Source: GCA-2715965 sp047608975 (GTDB taxonomy: Bacteria > Verrucomicrobiota > Verrucomicrobiia > Limisphaerales > JAYPXF01). From it: a DNA stretch of 64,000 bases. The first letter of the stretch is position 1; every line of letters begins with the position of its first letter. Shown here piece after piece: positions 1 through 8,076 of the stretch. The position numbers and the translations under genes were made by a program. The notes beneath the pieces were generated by a model. The model did no database searches and was not told where the DNA came from. It was given only the letters and a program-made list of their open reading frames with translations. The stretch spans positions 62,001-126,000 of the forward strand of contig JBLFYM010000001.1 in assembly GCA_047608975.1 (NCBI GenBank). The letters are read 5' to 3'.

Positions 1-155
1 ACCAGAAACCACAGGCCGACGCTCGCGGTCAGACTTGCAAAGGCGGCCCCCAGAAAGTATCGGTCGAGTGGTTGAAAGAGCTTTGTCGACTGAGCTTTCG
101 GTTCAGCGGCGACGATGTGTTCGGTGATGTCAGTGGTGGCTTCGCTTTCGGTCAT
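1..155 (-). CDS. Partial membrane protein (N-terminus only)
   Basis: The reverse strand opens with ATG at 155-153 and stays open to the window edge, giving 51 residues. The first 30 or so are polar and acidic (MTESEATTDITEHIV), followed by a hydrophobic stretch (YFLGAAFASLTASVGLWFL) that reads as the first membrane segment of a cytoplasmic-N-terminus membrane protein. The rest lies outside the window, so no family can be assigned. No Shine-Dalgarno sequence precedes the start on this strand. Confidence 0.55.
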   Translation of the reverse strand, partial: MTESEATTDITEHIVAAEPKAQSTKLFQPLDRYFLGAAFASLTASVGLWFL

Positions 156-348
156 AGGAGGTGAGGTTGAGAGTAGGGAACCATTAGCCCTCGAACGTTT
201 CCTGAGGGGTGGGTTACAGTAGGCCCGGAATCCGGTCTGTCAAATGAGCGGCGGACGAGAAACATGGTCCCGTCCTGACATAGGTTGACAGCTGTGAAGC
301 TATATCCGGCATGAAGCTGGGAGTTTTCGCAATTCCGCCCGCTCGGCG

Positions 349-1161
349 GTGAATCCTCCATCGGCACCCCCCACTTTTAAGCAGATGATGTGTAGTGGTT
401 TAGGTGGACACCAGATTCTCTTTGTTTCGGATTACTGGAAGTATGAAAGCCTCACTTCGGCGAAGATGAACGAGAAAATGGCGGAGTACAAACGCCTCAG
501 CAAGGAGCAGGAGAGCATGCTGAAGGAACTGGTGGGGAAAGAAACCGCCAAACCGGACCCCAATCAAGTGGTCTGCAATCGACTCGATCGCTACGACTAT
601 GTCGGCAAGGACAAGCGTGAGGGGCTCGATAAGATCACCGCCAAATATCGCAAGGAAGAGCAGGACTCTATGCGGAGGCCGGGGGCATCACCTCGATGGT
701 CAAGGAAGACCGCGACCGGCGCGATGAGCTTCGCGCTGCCAAACGGGAGGAATTGGCGACACTTCTGAGACCGGAAGAATTTTTGCAGTACGAAGTTCGC
801 AATCCGCCCAACGCCCGATTGCTGAGCAGGGCGCTTCGAACTTGGTAGCGAAGCTGCCAATCAGGTCTGGGATCTCAAGTCCCGCGTTGAACAGCAGGCC
901 CGAGAAATTGACAGCAATCGGGAAGTCGATCGCGATCTTAGAAAGCAACAGATCGCTCAGCTCCAAACTGAAACTGAAGCGTCCCTCCAGGAGTATCTGG
1001 GCGAGCGCGTCTTCCAGAACTACAAGGAAGGCAACGGTGCGAGTTGGTTGGACCGGCTGAACTCCACGTATTCTTCATCCAACAGCTCCGATGCGAGAAA
1101 ACGGCTTGAGGAGATCCTGAAAGCCCGTGGACTACCCATACCCAAACTTCCAAGAAAGTGA
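349..1161 (+). pseudogene. Frameshifted helical/coiled-coil protein of Verrucomicrobia type
   Basis: Protein-like sequence runs from about 349 to a TGA at 1159-1161 but is split over two frames. Frame 1 holds about 349-670 (charged, Lys/Glu rich). The sequence then continues in frame 3 from about 672 to 838, including LATLLRPEEFLQYEVRNPPN, and returns to frame 1 from about 838 to the end (ELGSEAANQVWDLKSRVEQQ). The two shifts compensate each other. The LxPEEFxxYExRN motif is one I associate with helical proteins of unknown function in Verrucomicrobia; such proteins are usually longer, so residues may also be missing between the second and third segments. Either the gene is decayed or the assembly has two indels. 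No function can be given. Confidence 0.6.
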
Positions 1162-1186
1162 GTGAAACGGATGGTGCTCGGTTGGC

Positions 1187-1735
1187 TCAGCTGGATGTAA
1201 GCCCAGGTAATCCATCGAGACTCTTGAGATTGTGACCCTGCTGGTATTCGAGCACTCCCTTTTGACCCTTCTGGGTGGCCCACTTGGTCAGGACATCACG
1301 GTCTTCCTGGTAATCGTAGAGTGGAACCGAGTAGCCGCAGGAGTCGCTGATGCGGTTCAGTTGAACGCGGATGATGCCTCTGGTGCCGGGGAGTTCGTCG
1401 AATTCAGGGATGAGTGATTGGTATGCCGGAGTTCCCTTCTCCAACGCTTCGCCGGTTCCCTGAAAGCGCACGATTCTGGGGCCGCCGGCAAAGGCGCAGA
1501 ACATGATCACAATGCGGCCATTCTCTTTCAGATGTGCGATGGTTTCCACTCCGCTGCCGGTCAGGTCGAGGTAAGCCACCGTTGTCGGTCCCAAAATCCG
1601 AAAAGTGTCATGGGCCTTCGGCGAGCAGTTGATCAGGCCGTCACCTGCCAACGGCGCGGTAGACACAAAAAATATTCGCTGCTCGGCGATCCAGGCGGTC
1701 AGGGCACTGTCAATCTCATCAAACACTTTTCCCAT
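1187..1735 (-). CDS. Pyridoxamine 5'-phosphate oxidase-like (PNPOx-fold) protein
   Basis: This encodes 182 residues starting at MGKVFDEIDSALTAWI (ATG 1735-1733). The frame stays open upstream, but the extra residues look non-coding and this start matches the family's N-terminus. The pattern 'F.STAPL..DG.IN.SPK..DTFRILGP..VAYLD.TGSG.ET..HL' followed by 'GRI.IMF.AF.G.PRI.R..G.G' is typical of split-barrel flavin-binding proteins related to PNPOx, here of the general 'pyridoxamine 5'-phosphate oxidase family' and not PdxH itself. Members bind FMN or F420 and act in the cytoplasm; the substrate is unknown. It is a single gene with no operon partner. Confidence 0.85.
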   Translation of the reverse strand: MGKVFDEIDSALTAWIAEQRIFFVSTAPLAGDGLINCSPKAHDTFRILGPTTVAYLDLTGSGVETIAHLKENGRIVIMFCAFAGGPRIVRFQGTGEALEKGTPAYQSLIPEFDELPGTRGIIRVQLNRISDSCGYSVPLYDYQEDRDVLTKWATQKGQKGVLEYQQGHNLKSLDGLPGLTSS

Positions 1736-1878
1736 GGTTTGAAAACCTATAGCCGTGACCGGTGAAACTGGGAAGCAGGTAAAGAATCCAAAAGGGACGC
1801 GCGGATACGATTGCAAGCCAGTGGCGGCGGTCAGGCGGAACCCGATGAGACCTCTACTCCGCGCTATCCGATTGGCTA

Positions 1879-1908
1879 TTAACGAGTTATGTCAATCCGT
1901 CAGATAAT
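1879..1908 (+). promoter_or_regulatory. Possible sigma-70-like promoter for the pseudopilin-like gene
   Basis: TTAACG at 1879-1884 and GATAAT at 1903-1908 are separated by 18 bases, in an AT-rich patch 46 bases before the ATG at 1954. A TTGACA at 1913-1918 has no matching -10. No Shine-Dalgarno sequence is visible before the start codon. Confidence 0.35.
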
Positions 1909-1953
1909 ATAGTTGACAATACGGAAGTATGTGTTTTTTGGGTTACCCCAACC

Positions 1954-2952
1954 ATGAAAGCAAAAAGTAAAAGCAAATCTGCGTTCACCCTGATCGAGTT
2001 GCTGGTCGTCATCGCCATTATCGCAATTCTGGCCGGCATGTTGTTACCAGCGCTCGCCAAGGCGAAAGCCAAGGCAAGCAAGATCAAGTGTGTCAACAAT
2101 CAGCGTCAGATCGCCCTGGGCTTCAAAACTTGGGCATCAGATAAGGACGACAGGTATCCGTGGGAGTTTTACCGGCGCTACCGGATTCGCTTTGTTGATC
2201 CCAACAATTACTTTGGTGGCGGTACCGGCGCCGGTTACGATTTGGATCGAAATAGTGACGCCAATAGCCAAACTCCCCGCGCTTGGACGATGTATGCGGT
2301 GGCGTCCAACGTGTTGGTGAATCCGAAGATTCTTCTCTGCCCTGGCAACCGAAGCAAAAAGAACGCGGCAGCCGCGGAGTATTCCACCAACTCGCTGACC
2401 GGTTTTTACGGGACCGGAGTCAGCCCCAATGGCCATCATCCGAACAACTGGCGGGATGATCCCCAGTATGGCCGGGGTGTTGGGTACGACAATTCAGTCT
2501 CGTACGGTATCCTGCGCTGGACTACCGGCAATATCGCACGGGGCGTGCAACAGGGAGCGTCTCCTGACCAGGTATTCGGCTACGACTTCAACGTGAATCG
2601 TTGGCGCAACCACGAGACGGTGTTTCCTCGTTTCAATCCGGTACCTGGCGGTCCGGGGCGGACATGGAACGGCACCTGGAAGGCCCGGAATACGGCTGAA
2701 AGCAAGGTTCCCTCGACCCGTAATCCGGTGATCGGCTCCTGGGGTTGGGTCGTTGGCACTGAAACTGACGAACGGTTCGCTCTCCATGAGTCGGAAGGAA
2801 ACATCAGCTTTACTGATGGCGCCGTCACCGGGGTGATCAAGGAACAGCTTGCCAATATCGCCATAGCGATGCATCAGGCCGCCCGAGGACAAAAGAACGG
2901 GGCTGGCAATCTCCGGGGCTGGTTTGGCCACAACCTCTATCAGCCTTGGTAG
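1954..2952 (+). CDS. Prepilin-type N-terminal cleavage/methylation protein (pseudopilin-like)
   Basis: This is 332 residues long. Residues 1-45 form a class III signal: a short basic leader (MKAKSKSKSA), the prepilin peptidase motif FTLIELLVVIAIIAILAGML, and then LPALAKAKAKA, a typical Verrucomicrobia/Planctomycetes version. A globular extracytoplasmic domain follows ('CVNNQRQIALGFKTWASD'), with a late segment (ESEGNISFTDGAVTG) resembling the F.DGHV end motif of this family. Verrucomicrobia genomes carry many such proteins. They resemble type II secretion GspG/H pseudopilins but usually sit alone, as here, and their role is unknown. They are exported, with the helix anchored in the inner membrane or assembled in a pseudopilus. 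A strong terminator follows at once. Confidence 0.9.
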   Translation: MKAKSKSKSAFTLIELLVVIAIIAILAGMLLPALAKAKAKASKIKCVNNQRQIALGFKTWASDKDDRYPWEFYRRYRIRFVDPNNYFGGGTGAGYDLDRNSDANSQTPRAWTMYAVASNVLVNPKILLCPGNRSKKNAAAAEYSTNSLTGFYGTGVSPNGHHPNNWRDDPQYGRGVGYDNSVSYGILRWTTGNIARGVQQGASPDQVFGYDFNVNRWRNHETVFPRFNPVPGGPGRTWNGTWKARNTAESKVPSTRNPVIGSWGWVVGTETDERFALHESEGNISFTDGAVTGVIKEQLANIAIAMHQAARGQKNGAGNLRGWFGHNLYQPW

Positions 2953-2982
2953 GCCTGTCTTTTCAACAGATCGATTCTGCAA

Positions 2983-3006
2983 AGCGCCCTTCGGGGCGCT
3001 TTTTTT
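2983..3006 (+). terminator. Rho-independent terminator
   Basis: The stem AGCGCCC / GGGCGCT closes on a TTCG tetraloop (2983-3000) and is followed directly by a run of T to 3006. It lies 30 bases past the stop of the pseudopilin-like gene. Confidence 0.9.
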
Positions 3007-3203
3007 GCTGCGATTTGAACTGATGATGGACGGAATCATCACCGGAGTCTTGCGCCCCTCGTTGAATTTCCGGCAGATCTCGAGTGGGTCCTCCGAGGGG
3101 TTCGGGGCGTGCCCCGCAGAAGTGAATCGAAGACGGGAAGGAACGAGCGGGTTGTGCCGCCGAGCGGTGGTCAGATACCGGTCTTCTCTGCTCAAACAGG
3201 CGC

Positions 3204-5243
3204 TTACTTGTCTTTCGCGATCAGCTTTAGGATATCCGGCTTCAGCTCCGCCATCCGCTTCCGGCGGTGTTCCGGGCTGTCGTAGAACTGAAAATCGTGT
3301 TTGCGCAAATCGTAGCCCAGTTTTTCGTTCAGGCGCTTCTGGGTGAATTGCCGGTTGATCATGTGTTTGTCCGTTGCGATCAGGTCCAAGACTTCGGGGA
3401 GCGCCCACCAGGCCTCCTCACGAATCACTGCGTCTGCACCGACCAGCCGCACCGCCTCGCTTACACTATGAAGCCAGTTCAACGCCACTGGGCCGCTGCG
3501 GTGCGGATAGGTCTCGGCGAGATAATTCTCCGGGACGCTGAACCCCGGTTGGTACCATTCGCGCAGCTTTGTGATCGTCCAATCGATGTTCTTGTCGAGG
3601 TGACACAGATTGCAGGCGTTCGGGTGATTCGCCGCGATCATCTTGTCGTCGGTGGGGCTGAAGATACGATGCGTTCTCACGATGTCCTGAAGCCCTTCGT
3701 TGATCCGTGGCATATGGCAGTTCATGCAGCGGCTTCCTTCGGTGTTCGCGGCGTGGTGAGTGTGCGCCACCAGTTTTGCCTCCGGTACGAACTGCTGATG
3801 GCACTCCAGGCAACGTTGGTCATCTTCGGCGGGCGTCGATTTCCAACGGGGACCGATCGGGTCGTGTGGATCGTGGCAATGCACGCAGGAGAGGGATTCC
3901 ATCGACCGGTCCGCAGCAAGTTTGGGATCGTAACAATGCCCGTTGATCGAGTCGGTAAACTCCGTCGAGTTCCAGGTATGAATCCCATTGGCATACTGTG
4001 GCCGCGTTCCGCTGTGGCATCGGCCGCAGATAAACGTGGTCGTCTTCGGGTTGCGCCGCGTCAGTGACTCCAGGTCCTCCGCGTTGGAGTGGAAATGCGG
4101 ACTGACCGGAAAAAATGAGGGCAACACCGTGGAGTTCGTTGGCGTGCTATGGCGCACGTGTTCTTCAACGCCCAGGTGGCAGGCCTCACAGGTCACGCCC
4201 AGACTGACGCGATCGGTCAGGCGGATCTGCTCGATGGCACCGTCGAGGAACTTTCCGATTTCATCGTTCGACATCTGTTTGTAGTCCGCGCGCAGGCGAC
4301 CGGCATGGGCATCTTTGAAATAGCCCGGCAGATCAATCGCCGAGGCGAAGGGCGTGTGTGCCGGAAAGCGCGCACCGCCCACCACCTTCAACATCCAGTC
4401 TCCAAAAGCCCAGGTGGTATGGCATTCCGAACAGGTGATATCGTAAGGCGTGTACTGCCACGTGTCGTAGGGATCGATGTCATCCTCCAGCATCATCGAG
4501 TCCCGGGCGAGGTGAACTGTGGGGACCCATTCACGGTTGCCAATCCAATAGCCGAAAGGCAGGACGTGGTCGACCGTGCCTCGCGGTTCGTCGTCGATAT
4601 AGCCCTCGGCCAGGGTGCCCACATAGTACTGAAAGAAGCGGGAGCCGATCGTACGGTTCACATTATAGACCCAGCGATTGTCCCCGCGCTGCACGGTCAT
4701 TAGGTAACGACCAGCCACCTTGGTGAACGTACCCGTGCCGCCTTTGTAGTTGAATTTTGCCTTGCCCGAAAAATCTCCTCGTACGGCTTCGGGCGTTGCC
4801 ATGGCATTCATCCAGCGGTGGGGGTGGTCCTCCCAGTCGTCGTGATTGCTCTTGTGGCATTTCGCACAGGTCTCGGCTCCGACGTAATCCGCCTTGCGAA
4901 TATTGCTGCTGCCGCCGGTGTCGAGCGCTTTTGCCACGACGTTGGTGGGCACTCCTTCCCAGTAGTAGCGAACTTCCCGCGCGGGGTCCCAGTGGTTCGC
5001 TCCGCTATCGGGCAAAAACCAACGTGCCGGCTTTTCCTGTTTTTGGGGGGCGACTGGTGCCGCCACTGTGGAGACCGCTGCGGGGCGAACAGATGTCACC
5101 GGCGCAATTTTGGGTTCTCGATTGAGGAACCAAAACGCCACCGCGCCGCAAATCGTCAGATAGAATAGCCAGACCCCGAGCGAAGGACCGCCGGCTCCAT
5201 CCGGGGCGTTTTGATTGGGAGCATCTTTGTCGTCTTCGGGCAT
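3204..5243 (-). CDS. Membrane-anchored octaheme c-type cytochrome
   Basis: This is 679 residues long with one membrane segment at about 22-40 (GVWLFYLTICGAVAFWFL) and no cleavage site, so the rest faces the periplasm. I count eight CxxCH heme motifs: CAKCH (126-130), CSECH, CEACH, CGRCH, CVHCH, CLECH, CMNCH and CNLCH. The first one, with nearby 'SNHDDWEDHPHRWM' and 'FFQYYVGTLAEG', resembles the multiheme family related to cytochrome c554 and octaheme oxidoreductases. No extra catalytic CxxCK motif is seen. It is monocistronic, with no quinol-oxidising partner or other respiratory gene beside it. A role as a periplasmic electron carrier or reductase is likely, but the substrate cannot be told from sequence. 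Confidence 0.85.
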   Translation of the reverse strand: MPEDDKDAPNQNAPDGAGGPSLGVWLFYLTICGAVAFWFLNREPKIAPVTSVRPAAVSTVAAPVAPQKQEKPARWFLPDSGANHWDPAREVRYYWEGVPTNVVAKALDTGGSSNIRKADYVGAETCAKCHKSNHDDWEDHPHRWMNAMATPEAVRGDFSGKAKFNYKGGTGTFTKVAGRYLMTVQRGDNRWVYNVNRTIGSRFFQYYVGTLAEGYIDDEPRGTVDHVLPFGYWIGNREWVPTVHLARDSMMLEDDIDPYDTWQYTPYDITCSECHTTWAFGDWMLKVVGGARFPAHTPFASAIDLPGYFKDAHAGRLRADYKQMSNDEIGKFLDGAIEQIRLTDRVSLGVTCEACHLGVEEHVRHSTPTNSTVLPSFFPVSPHFHSNAEDLESLTRRNPKTTTFICGRCHSGTRPQYANGIHTWNSTEFTDSINGHCYDPKLAADRSMESLSCVHCHDPHDPIGPRWKSTPAEDDQRCLECHQQFVPEAKLVAHTHHAANTEGSRCMNCHMPRINEGLQDIVRTHRIFSPTDDKMIAANHPNACNLCHLDKNIDWTITKLREWYQPGFSVPENYLAETYPHRSGPVALNWLHSVSEAVRLVGADAVIREEAWWALPEVLDLIATDKHMINRQFTQKRLNEKLGYDLRKHDFQFYDSPEHRRKRMAELKPDILKLIAKDK

Positions 5244-5448
5244 CGCAAAACTATGCTTCCTGCTGGGCGATCAGTAAAACGATTTTGCCCTTCCTCGATT
5301 CTGAACCCAGCCGCGCCCGTCCCGCCGTGAAATCCGATCAGATTAGCTTCGGCGAATTCCAAGGCGCGAAGTATCGTCTAGGCTGTTCCCGCGCAATTCG
5401 ATGAGGCGGGATATCAGAAAACCTCATTCCAGAATCCTAAATACTTTC

Positions 5449-6207
5449 ATGAAAATTCTCACCCTGATCGCCTTCGTTCTCACCGCGAGTCTTCTATCCG
5501 CCGCGGAGACGTACGAATTGAAAATCTACCATCTGAAGTCGGCGGCCGATGCCAAGTTGTGGGACGGCTGGATGTCGCATGCTGGTCTTCGGGATCTCAA
5601 GCAATCGGGGGCCACTCAAGTAGGGGCGTTCAAGGTCAAGCTGGCTGAAGATGCGGAAGACAGCCGACGTTTCGTGCTGGCGGTTTACCCCTCGACCGGT
5701 GCCATTCGTCCCTTCGCGGCAGCTGCTGTGATCCCCAGGCAAGACGACGCGGGCGCCGAGGCCTATTTGGGAACCGGACCAAAGGAAGCTCCCTACACCC
5801 GCGTGGAATCCTCATTGCTGACTGCGTTTCCGGGATTTTCCAAACTGATGGATCCGGCTGGGGACGGTGGCAAGGACCGTTACTTCGAACTCAGGACTTA
5901 CGAAAATCCGAACGAAAGGGCGGCAGCCTTGAAGGTTGAAATGTTTGGCAAAGGCGGGGAGATCGCGGTTTTTAATGAAGTCGGATTGAAGTCGGTTTTC
6001 TATGGCAGCGCGCGCATCGCGCAGAATCTTCCACAACTCACCTACATGGTCGTTCACGAGAACGAAGATGCCGCCAAGCAGGCATGGAGCGGTTTTGGGG
6101 AGTCCCCGTCTTGGGCGAAGCTGAAGAAGTTACAGCGTTACAAGGGGACCGTTTCGAAGATCTACAAACACATGCTCGTTGCGCTCCCGTTCTCAGAACT
6201 GAAGTAG
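5449..6207 (+). CDS. Exported NIPSNAP-family protein
   Basis: This encodes 252 residues starting at MKILTLIAFVLTASLLSAAE, a clear Sec signal peptide cleaved near Ala-18/Ala-19. The frame is open 16 codons further upstream, but the signal peptide fixes this start. The mature part begins 'TYELKIYHLKSAADAKLWDGWM' and has a second repeat-like half, 'RYFELRTYENPNERAAALKVEMF'; the xxYELRxYxx motif marks NIPSNAP (dimeric alpha/beta-barrel) domains. Exported NIPSNAP proteins are common in Planctomycetes and Verrucomicrobia and have no established biochemical role. It converges on the next gene with a 19-base gap and no obvious terminator. Confidence 0.85.
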   Translation: MKILTLIAFVLTASLLSAAETYELKIYHLKSAADAKLWDGWMSHAGLRDLKQSGATQVGAFKVKLAEDAEDSRRFVLAVYPSTGAIRPFAAAAVIPRQDDAGAEAYLGTGPKEAPYTRVESSLLTAFPGFSKLMDPAGDGGKDRYFELRTYENPNERAAALKVEMFGKGGEIAVFNEVGLKSVFYGSARIAQNLPQLTYMVVHENEDAAKQAWSGFGESPSWAKLKKLQRYKGTVSKIYKHMLVALPFSELK

Positions 6208-6226
6208 GATCGAGGCAGCGGACGGT

Positions 6227-7279
6227 TCAACGGACCGGCACGAACTTCAGCGGGTAGGTGGAATTCGACGCGTCTTGGGCGACGTAGAGGGAACCGTCCT
6301 TCGCCAGGCAGATTCCGTGCGGATGGTAGAAGGCGTGCGTGTTGTGCTGCATGGGTTGCAGTTTGCCGTCGACATATTTCGCAGGTTTGCCGCCCAGATT
6401 TGCGACGACCCTGAAATCTTGATCGAGGACGGAAACATACCCGGGATTGTTGCGCGTCTTGGGCCAGTCATCACCGAGATGGGGCACGTAGATATGGCCA
6501 CGGTGAAAAACGATGTCGCGTGGATTGCCGCCGGGCATGGGGATGGTGTCGATCCACTTTCCGTCGAGCGTGAACCGTTTGATCTTCTGCTGGTCGCTGA
6601 GGCCCAGAATCAGGATGGGTTTCCTGGGGTTTTCGTAGTCGACGATTCCGCCATGCGGTCCCCAATGGGCGAGTTGCGCTTCGCCTTTGCCGAGATTGCC
6701 GCCAAAGGCGCTGAGATATTTTCCATGGCGGTCAAACCGGAGGATGAAGTCGCTGCCATAGCCGTCGGGAACGAAGATGTCGCCGTTCTTCGTGGTGATC
6801 ACCTCCGCGGGTTTGAACTTGTTGGGATCGGGGTAGAGTCCGGATCCGGTGGGGCAGGGGATCGTGAGCAGCACCCGTCCATCCAGTGTGGTCTTGAATA
6901 CTTTGCCGTTGGCTGAGTTGTCCGCGATGAAAAGGTATTCTTGGTCACCTTCCCGAACCAGTGTCAGCCCGTGGGCACTTTTGGCGAACCTTCCCCAGAC
7001 GTCGAGCACATCGCCCTTGGCATTGAGGACCACCACGCAGTTTTTCCGGCTGCCGTTCAGAAAGTAGAGTCTGCCTTTCCCGTCCTCGACGATCGCTTTG
7101 CCGTTGCCAATGGGATATTGGCGTTTGTTTTTGCTGGCCCAGCCCGGAACGAGGCGGTAGCGAAACTCGCCTTCGCCGATTTCGAGGGGAACGGCGGCGG
7201 GTCTATACTCAGTCGAAGGGACGTGTTTGTCGTGTGCCAATGCCGTCACGCAGAGGAAGAGCAGAACGAGTCGGAACAT
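6227..7279 (-). CDS. Exported NHL/six-bladed beta-propeller protein
   Basis: This is 350 residues from MFRLVLLFLCVTALAHDKHV (signal peptide, cleaved after ALA); a longer frame starting 12 codons earlier is not needed. Repeats such as 'GKAIVEDGKGRLYFLNG', 'VITTKNGDIFVPDGYGSDFILRFDRHGKYLSAFGG' and 'HGICLAKDGSLYVAQDASN' are NHL-type propeller blades. The 'HxPHGICxAxDGSLYVAQ' ending is typical of PVC proteins annotated as peptidylglycine monooxygenase-like or 6-bladed propellers. The catalytic copper-binding His/Met set of true PAL/PHM enzymes was not recognised, so a binding or scaffold role is equally possible. Periplasmic or secreted. Confidence 0.8.
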   Translation of the reverse strand: MFRLVLLFLCVTALAHDKHVPSTEYRPAAVPLEIGEGEFRYRLVPGWASKNKRQYPIGNGKAIVEDGKGRLYFLNGSRKNCVVVLNAKGDVLDVWGRFAKSAHGLTLVREGDQEYLFIADNSANGKVFKTTLDGRVLLTIPCPTGSGLYPDPNKFKPAEVITTKNGDIFVPDGYGSDFILRFDRHGKYLSAFGGNLGKGEAQLAHWGPHGGIVDYENPRKPILILGLSDQQKIKRFTLDGKWIDTIPMPGGNPRDIVFHRGHIYVPHLGDDWPKTRNNPGYVSVLDQDFRVVANLGGKPAKYVDGKLQPMQHNTHAFYHPHGICLAKDGSLYVAQDASNSTYPLKFVPVR

Positions 7280-7358
7280 GTTGCGAACGATGTGGGGAGG
7301 AGCGGGAGAATTCAAACCGATTCCGCGTAGCGGCGAAAAGACCGCGAGGCTGAACCTA

Positions 7359-7799
7359 TCAACGACTGGCGTTATTGTTCTCTTCGGAGAGAATCCGCTC
7401 GTTGAGCAAATTGAGTGAGCCCATCAGCTTGCCGAGCGTCACGGGCTTGTAGAGCACGATCGAATCGTTGGTCTTGAAAAACGATTCTATCTTGGGATTG
7501 CCCTCGTAGCTGGTGACGAAGATGAAGCGATTGCAGAGTTCGGGGCGGACGCGCTCCACGGCGACGTAAAACATGTCGCCCGGCATGTGGGGCATCATGA
7601 TGTCGCAGATGATCGCATCGGCAGTGCTGCTCATGATGAACTTGAGGGCGTCGACTCCGTTGGGAGCGGTTTTCACCTTGAAGCCTTCGGTCCCCAGCAA
7701 CTCCTGATACATCATCGCCAGTTCCACATCGTCATCCACCACCAGAATGGTGTTGATGCGTCGGGTAGTTGGAGTTTGCAAGGAGAGTTGATCGCTCAT
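7359..7799 (-). CDS. Single-domain response regulator
   Basis: This encodes 146 residues from MSDQLSLQTP. A receiver domain occupies about 16-140: the acidic triad DDD at 22-24, the phosphoacceptor Asp66 in 'ICDIMMP', and the conserved Lys in 'VLYKPVTLG'. There is no output domain, so it signals through protein contacts, as CheY-like or phosphorelay regulators do. No kinase is adjacent; the nearest is the hybrid kinase at 9811. It is divergent from rmuC with a 277-base gap holding a strong inverted repeat. Confidence 0.9.
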   Translation of the reverse strand: MSDQLSLQTPTTRRINTILVVDDDVELAMMYQELLGTEGFKVKTAPNGVDALKFIMSSTADAIICDIMMPHMPGDMFYVAVERVRPELCNRFIFVTSYEGNPKIESFFKTNDSIVLYKPVTLGKLMGSLNLLNERILSEENNNASR

Positions 7800-7869
7800 T
7801 CGTAGCACGCTGAATAGCTGATGTGACCAAACGGAACCGAGATGCGCAATGTTAATGTCACGCTGACAT

Positions 7870-7893
7870 CGCGCGAAATACCGGTTTCGCGCG
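7870..7893. repeat. Perfect 9-bp inverted repeat
   Basis: CGCGCGAAA (7870-7878) and TTTCGCGCG (7885-7893) flank a six-base loop (TACCGG) between the divergent response regulator and rmuC. There is no T run, so it is not a standard terminator. It could be an operator for a dimeric regulator. Confidence 0.45.
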
Positions 7894-8076
7894 GTCGCGA
7901 TGGTAACAGAAACCAGGGCGAAATCGCCGTTGAACTATTGATTCACTCGTTTGCCTTCCTGAACGGGGCAACTGAGGTCGGCCACGATATCGTGGCTTGG
8001 CTTGTTGCCTTCTCCGCCACTGACTATGCTTCGCTTGAAGTCGGCATTGCGCGTATTGGCCGCTACTCACTTGCAC

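Noticed and set aside
3267..4067. Open frame antisense to the octaheme cytochrome
   Set aside because: No protein-like motifs; the reverse strand carries eight CxxCH motifs.
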